In this document: positions 23,682 through 27,211 of the stretch, piece after piece
Numbering within the stretch: the first letter of the stretch is position 1
Layout: each line of letters starts with the position of its first letter
DNA from: a virus
IMG/VR virus record: IMGVR_UViG_3300025128_000255
Coordinates: 1 to 27,211 of that record
Strand: one strand, 5' to 3'
DNA length: 27,211 nt
Notes under the pieces: generated by a model
Databases searched by the model: none
Told to the model about the DNA's origin: nothing
The model's input: only the letters and a program-made list of their open reading frames with translations
Made by a program: the position numbers and the translations under genes

Positions 23682-24904
23682 GCTTCATACCTACCTATTT
23701 GATAATTTAACTGACAATGTACTAATCCATGCCAACCTGTCAATTTATTCTTGACTACATTTAAATGTCTTTGGATATCTTCACCTTCATCGTCATCTTG
23801 TTTAGGTGGATTCTTAGCTATTAATATCATTAAGTCAGCTTCAGCAGCCTTACCTGTACGACTACCTTCCATCATACTTTGATTAAGCAATACTTTACCT
23901 TCTGCATCAGCCGATAACTGTGACATATAAAACATAGCACACTTATGTTGCTTTGCTATCTGTCTAGCATATATAGCATTAGCTTTTAGTGCTTCATCAG
24001 GTCTAGCAAAACCACCTGTACGTGCGAACTTATCGCCCATGTCTAACAAAACTACATCAGGCTTGTATGATTTACAAACAGACTCTACCCAAGACATATC
24101 TCTACCTGTAGCATCTTTAATTTTTATTCTTTCTTTTACAGGTTGATATAAGTCACGAGCCTTAGAGGGATTATCTTTTATCTCACGCATTGTCATTCCT
24201 GTTGCGGCAGTTAAGTATCTAGCTCCTACTCTATGACTACCCTCTTCATTACATAAGATAATACAATCAGCACCTTGATGTGCTAATCCATCAGGAGCAG
24301 CAATCATACTAGCATGAAAAGATGTCTTACCTGTATTAGGTCTAGCACCTATCTCAATAAGATGTCCTTCATTAACTCCACTAATCTGACGAGTTAGTGC
24401 AGGGATATTAAAATGCCACCTAGCTTCTAGTGCATTCTTAGCAAGTAATGTTTCTATATCCATATCATCCCACTCTACATTTAAATCAGGTGTAAAATCA
24501 TCATTGTGTTGTTCTAACAGTAACCTTAAAGGTTCAAGGCTTGTCTGTGTACCATTTACAAAATCAAACCCTATATTAGCTACATCTTCTCCAACTACTT
24601 GTTGGAATAATTTAGATAACACCTCTTGTGCTATGTCACTACCTAAAGGTGCTTCATTCTTTATCTGCTTAAACAAATGTGAATAGGCTTGTTTCTGTGC
24701 TGTTGTTAAAGATGGATTGTCAGACATAAACAATGCTTCTATCTCATCAGGTGTAACAGTACGTTCATACCTATCCATAGCCTTATCTATGGCTTGTTTT
24801 ACTTTTCTAGTGTCTTTACTAAATAGTTTGTCAGGGCATTTAGCTCCACGATGGTCTTCGTAGAATTGCCTATCCATCAAACTACGTACTAATGAAAGTT
24901 CCAT
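23678..24904 (-). CDS. DnaB/T7 gp4-type replicative helicase (without primase domain)
   Basis: This 408-residue protein carries a RecA-like motor. Walker A is GARPNTGKTS (residues 186-195), the catalytic Glu lies in ILCNEEG (Glu220/221), Walker B is VVLLDMGD (Asp288), and a sensor Gln is in MSQLSAD (Gln329). The N-terminal 165 residues are helical and include a DnaB-like linker helix. Hexameric 5'-3' unwinding is expected. In T7 the same motor is fused to primase; here primase is the separate upstream gene, overlapping by 23 bases, so the two are translated together and probably assemble. Confidence 0.93.
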   Translation of the reverse strand: MELSLVRSLMDRQFYEDHRGAKCPDKLFSKDTRKVKQAIDKAMDRYERTVTPDEIEALFMSDNPSLTTAQKQAYSHLFKQIKNEAPLGSDIAQEVLSKLFQQVVGEDVANIGFDFVNGTQTSLEPLRLLLEQHNDDFTPDLNVEWDDMDIETLLAKNALEARWHFNIPALTRQISGVNEGHLIEIGARPNTGKTSFHASMIAAPDGLAHQGADCIILCNEEGSHRVGARYLTAATGMTMREIKDNPSKARDLYQPVKERIKIKDATGRDMSWVESVCKSYKPDVVLLDMGDKFARTGGFARPDEALKANAIYARQIAKQHKCAMFYMSQLSADAEGKVLLNQSMMEGSRTGKAAEADLMILIAKNPPKQDDDEGEDIQRHLNVVKNKLTGWHGLVHCQLNYQIGRYEA

Positions 24905-25676
24905 GTTGGTTCTCCTTTGGGGTTAGTTTATTTAAATTTATTATATCCTGTTTCTTTCTATATTTTATATCATCTTCTAATTTAAGAACACGTACATCTT
25001 TAACGTGCCCTCGTAATTCTTTAGCAAAAGATAGTGTCTTAGGTAACGCATCGGGGTCTAATGCTATGATGGCTGTTGAGAATTGTGATATATACTTCTT
25101 ATGTATTTCGGTAAGAGATGTACCCAACACAGCCACCCCGACATATACATCACTACCTATAATTGCAGCACTAACACAATCCTCAACAACTACTGCCACC
25201 TTACCACATCCGAAAGAAAAAGGCAACCCTGAATTTCCATATTTCTTCCATTTAGGTAATTTATTTTTGAGTGACCTACCTATAGCATCAACTAGGATGT
25301 CATTATTATAGATAGGAAATACAACACGATGCTCCTTCACATCATAATGTATGTCTAAGTCTACAGGGTCTAGTGACCACTCATTACACCACCTAACAAC
25401 GTCAGGTGTATTCTTTCTGTCCACAACATACTCAGGCAATATAAATGCTTCTGTTTTATTATACAATAAACCTTCATTAAATGTGTGCTTAATATCATCA
25501 ATGGATAAATGTACACGTTTCTTTCCACTAATGCTACAAGAAACTTTATAACAGTTCCACAGTAAAGCACCCATATTATTTGTCACAGTAAAAGTTTTAT
25601 ATCCATTACAGTTAGGACAATCCATTCTACGTGTTTCACCTGTAGGTATATCTAAGTTGTATAAATAATCTAGCAT
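24882..25676 (-). CDS. DNA primase, zinc-binding plus TOPRIM (T7 gp4 N-terminal half as a separate gene)
   Basis: This 264-residue protein has a zinc ribbon from Cys20, Cys23, Cys42 and Cys47 (CPNC and CYKVSC) that would recognise the priming site. A central region (HRVVFPIYN, DILVDAIGRSLK) leads into the TOPRIM domain: AVVVEDCVSA with Glu165 and IIALDPDA with Asp207/Asp209, the metal-binding residues for RNA primer synthesis. Length and order equal the primase part of T7 gp4. The gene starts after a 78-bp AT-rich gap that may hold the promoter of the replication operon; only a weak GAAAG precedes the ATG. Confidence 0.92.
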   Translation of the reverse strand: MLDYLYNLDIPTGETRRMDCPNCNGYKTFTVTNNMGALLWNCYKVSCSISGKKRVHLSIDDIKHTFNEGLLYNKTEAFILPEYVVDRKNTPDVVRWCNEWSLDPVDLDIHYDVKEHRVVFPIYNNDILVDAIGRSLKNKLPKWKKYGNSGLPFSFGCGKVAVVVEDCVSAAIIGSDVYVGVAVLGTSLTEIHKKYISQFSTAIIALDPDALPKTLSFAKELRGHVKDVRVLKLEDDIKYRKKQDIINLNKLTPKENQHGTFIST

Positions 25677-25754
25677 TATATATGTCTTTCATTATATATG
25701 TTATAATATATATTATATATGTTTGGGCAATGACAATGTTCTTTTATCACGAAT
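25677..25754 (-). promoter_or_regulatory. AT-rich gap with 16-bp perfect palindrome, candidate promoter/operator of the replication operon
   Basis: This is the only sizeable gap upstream of primase. It contains the perfect palindrome TATAATATATATTATA at 25702-25717, embedded in a longer run of alternating A and T. On the minus strand a TTGTCA (complement of 25731-25736) could be a -35 box, but several AT hexamers could serve as -10, at spacings of 13, 15 or 18 bases, so no single promoter stands out. The palindrome could be an operator or a DNA-unwinding element. Confidence 0.35.
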
Positions 25755-26660
25755 TTAAACATCTGTCAACTGTTTTCTTTGATTTAATGCTAAATTAGCA
25801 CTTTTATATGTATTCTTCATGTATGGTTTCACACTCTGTGGATTAGAATGTCCTGTGACAGACATAATATTACCCATAGATACACCAGCATCTACCATTT
25901 CAACAGTTCCTGTACGTCTTAGGTCGGATAAACGTAGGTCATCAGGTAGGTTAGCTTCCCTCATAACCCTTTTAGCCACCTTAGGAAGCCTGTAAAGAGA
26001 ATAAGGTTGATAGACACCCTTCTTTGGCTTTATATGAGGTGCTACATATTCTTGAAACCCAAAATCTTCTTTCTGTTGTACAAGCATTTCACCTAGACTG
26101 TCACCTATAGGTAAAAATACTTCTGCCCTACGTTTAGATTGTTCTACGTGCATCCTCTGTTCTTCTAAATCTAAGTTAGACCATTTTAATAAACGCATAT
26201 CACCTAATCTTTGACACCAATCATAAGCCATGTGTGCTATAAGACCTATACTACGTGTTTTAAAATTAGAGTAAGCTGCATCTAAGAAGTCTGTTACATT
26301 CTCCTTTGTCCATATTGTTTTTCGCCTTTGTGGTATTCTTTTCTTTACAGACACAAAAGGATTTTTGTTTATTTTTTCCATTCCTATAGCATAATTAAAT
26401 ACTATTCTAGAAACAGACATGACATGATTAGCGAGATGTATTCCACGATCACACCAATCATTATAACCATTTTTAGCTATCAGAGTTGTTAAATTATCTA
26501 TAGGTATATCACCTAATCTTTTATCTAAATCAGGCAACCTTGTGTTCAAGAGTACGTTAAGAAAGTATTGATATTGTTGTTTAGTTTCATCACGTAAACC
26601 CTTGAACTCAAAGGATAAATAATACTCTTTCACTAAATTTTTAAGAGTAATAGTTGCCAT
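25755..26660 (-). CDS. int: Tyrosine recombinase (phage integrase) with Ser in place of the box II His
   Basis: This 301-residue protein has an N-terminal SAM-like arm/core-binding domain (residues 1-105), then the catalytic domain: Arg151 (WCQRLGDMRLLKW), Lys176 on the beta hairpin (VEQSKRRAEVFLP), SDLRRT with Arg248, GHS with His271, and nucleophile Tyr280 (KPYMKNT). The usual His of H-x-x-R is Ser245; variation here is tolerated in some families. All other catalytic residues are intact, so an active integrase is expected. It starts two bases after the DUF932 stop and lacks a clear ribosome-binding site, implying coupling. No excisionase, repressor, attP or tRNA fragment was found nearby. 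Confidence 0.93.
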   Translation of the reverse strand: MATITLKNLVKEYYLSFEFKGLRDETKQQYQYFLNVLLNTRLPDLDKRLGDIPIDNLTTLIAKNGYNDWCDRGIHLANHVMSVSRIVFNYAIGMEKINKNPFVSVKKRIPQRRKTIWTKENVTDFLDAAYSNFKTRSIGLIAHMAYDWCQRLGDMRLLKWSNLDLEEQRMHVEQSKRRAEVFLPIGDSLGEMLVQQKEDFGFQEYVAPHIKPKKGVYQPYSLYRLPKVAKRVMREANLPDDLRLSDLRRTGTVEMVDAGVSMGNIMSVTGHSNPQSVKPYMKNTYKSANLALNQRKQLTDV

Positions 26661-26662
26661 AA

Positions 26663-27211
26663 TTATGCTGCAACTAATTGTTTAAATTGTGGTGAAGACA
26701 CCCATTTAGAAACTTCCTGCTCTCTAGCCCACATAGATTGAGAAGCTGTATCTTTACCTGTATTACGTAAGTTAAACCCATTACGTTCATCTGCATAAGA
26801 TGCATAGTTAGTAAAAGCACTATATAAAGAAAATACATTTTTACCTCGCTTACTAATCTCTTGTTGTACAAGAGGAAACATTTTCTCTGCTTTCCTATCG
26901 GATTTTATGATAGCTTCTAGTAACTGTTTCATATTTAAGGTTTGCTCAATAGGTGTTCTAGCCCATTTTTGTAACTGTTCAGCTTGTTCATAGAAATCAG
27001 CACTACTTTTATTAAGCTCTTGTATAAACCTATCCATACAGAAGTTAGATGTATTCTTACGTCTTACTGTATCATAATCTCCTCTAATCATTCCATTAGT
27101 ACAGAAGAAATCTATAGCACCAAAGAATACTTGATTAGAACATGAACCATCTATACCATGTAAGGCAATAAGACGTTGACCTATCTTTGTTTCATGTTTG
27201 TCTGTTAGGAT
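26663..27211 (-). CDS. DUF932-like protein, C-terminal 182 residues (5' end outside window)
   Basis: The frame stays open beyond Met at 27091 to the window edge, adding 40 upstream codons that end in DFFCTNG just before that Met. This Met is therefore internal, not the start. The segment FFCTNGMIRGDYDTVRRKNT matches the conserved 'CsNG...g....rrkHt' core of DUF932 phage/plasmid proteins. The remainder is helical with a conserved-looking aromatic stretch (VFSLYSAFTNYASYADERNG). DUF932 proteins are widespread in phages and plasmids and have no settled function. It heads the visible operon, coupled to integrase. Confidence 0.8.
   Translation of the reverse strand: MLTDKHETKIGQRLIALHGIDGSCSNQVFFGAIDFFCTNGMIRGDYDTVRRKNTSNFCMDRFIQELNKSSADFYEQAEQLQKWARTPIEQTLNMKQLLEAIIKSDRKAEKMFPLVQQEISKRGKNVFSLYSAFTNYASYADERNGFNLRNTGKDTASQSMWAREQEVSKWVSSPQFKQLVAA

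Noticed and set aside
24892-25311. Plus-strand open frame of 139 codons opposite primase
   Set aside because: The primase on the other strand has zinc and TOPRIM motifs; this frame has no motif and no promoter or leader.
25677-25754. attP site or tRNA fragment next to the integrase
   Set aside because: I saw no tRNA T-arm-like GGTTCGAATCC pattern or other tRNA 3' end in the gap; the attachment site may lie outside the window.

Overview
This window is about half of an AT-rich tailed-phage genome with a short-tailed (T7-like podovirus) layout. It most resembles the marine HMO-2011-type phages, known from SAR116, Roseobacter-group and SAR11 hosts. The strongest evidence is a family A DNA polymerase with a DnaJ-like CxxCxGxG zinc insertion between its exonuclease and polymerase domains, the oddity described for phage HMO-2011. 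A class II (B12-dependent) ribonucleotide reductase, a T7-type endonuclease I, MazG and DUF3310 fit this. The assignment rests on motifs read by eye, not on a database search.

Plus strand, 1-15246, is the virion module: the end of a probable capsid gene, a GNRA-capped hairpin at the place of T7's capsid-downstream terminator, two tail-tube-type genes that share a small beta module in three copies, a 1203-residue tail fibre ending in a self-cleaving S74 chaperone domain, a small membrane/coiled-coil protein (holin candidate), a 668-residue protein with strict 22- and 11-residue repeats, a doubtful small basic ORF, a 181-residue protein, and two large proteins (515 and 1260 residues) in the position of T7 internal/ejection proteins.

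Minus strand, 27211-15247, is the replication and nucleotide module. It reads in transcription order: DUF932 protein (cut by the window edge), tyrosine recombinase, a 78-bp AT-rich gap with a perfect 16-bp palindrome, primase, helicase (the two halves of T7 gp4 as separate overlapping genes), endonuclease VII-type HNH nuclease, DNA polymerase, probable ssDNA-binding protein, Cas4/RecB-like exonuclease with iron-sulfur cysteines, endonuclease I, an unknown protein, DUF3310 protein, a 58-residue protein overlapping both neighbours, class II RNR, a terminator-like hairpin, two small unknown proteins, and MazG. Most neighbours overlap by 1-23 bp or abut, so this looks like one long translationally coupled operon. 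The two modules converge at 15246/15247 with no bases between the stop codons.

Together the minus-strand genes convert host nucleotides to dNTPs (RNR, MazG, perhaps DUF3310), copy DNA with a T7-like replisome, and process recombination and branched intermediates (two junction nucleases and an exonuclease) before packaging. The integrase suggests possible lysogeny, but I found no repressor, attP or tRNA fragment here. Portal, terminase, most of the capsid gene, endolysin and RNA polymerase are not visible. I found no wholly new system; the most unusual items are the hendecad-repeat virion protein, the duplicated tail beta module, the integrase variant and the nuclease set.
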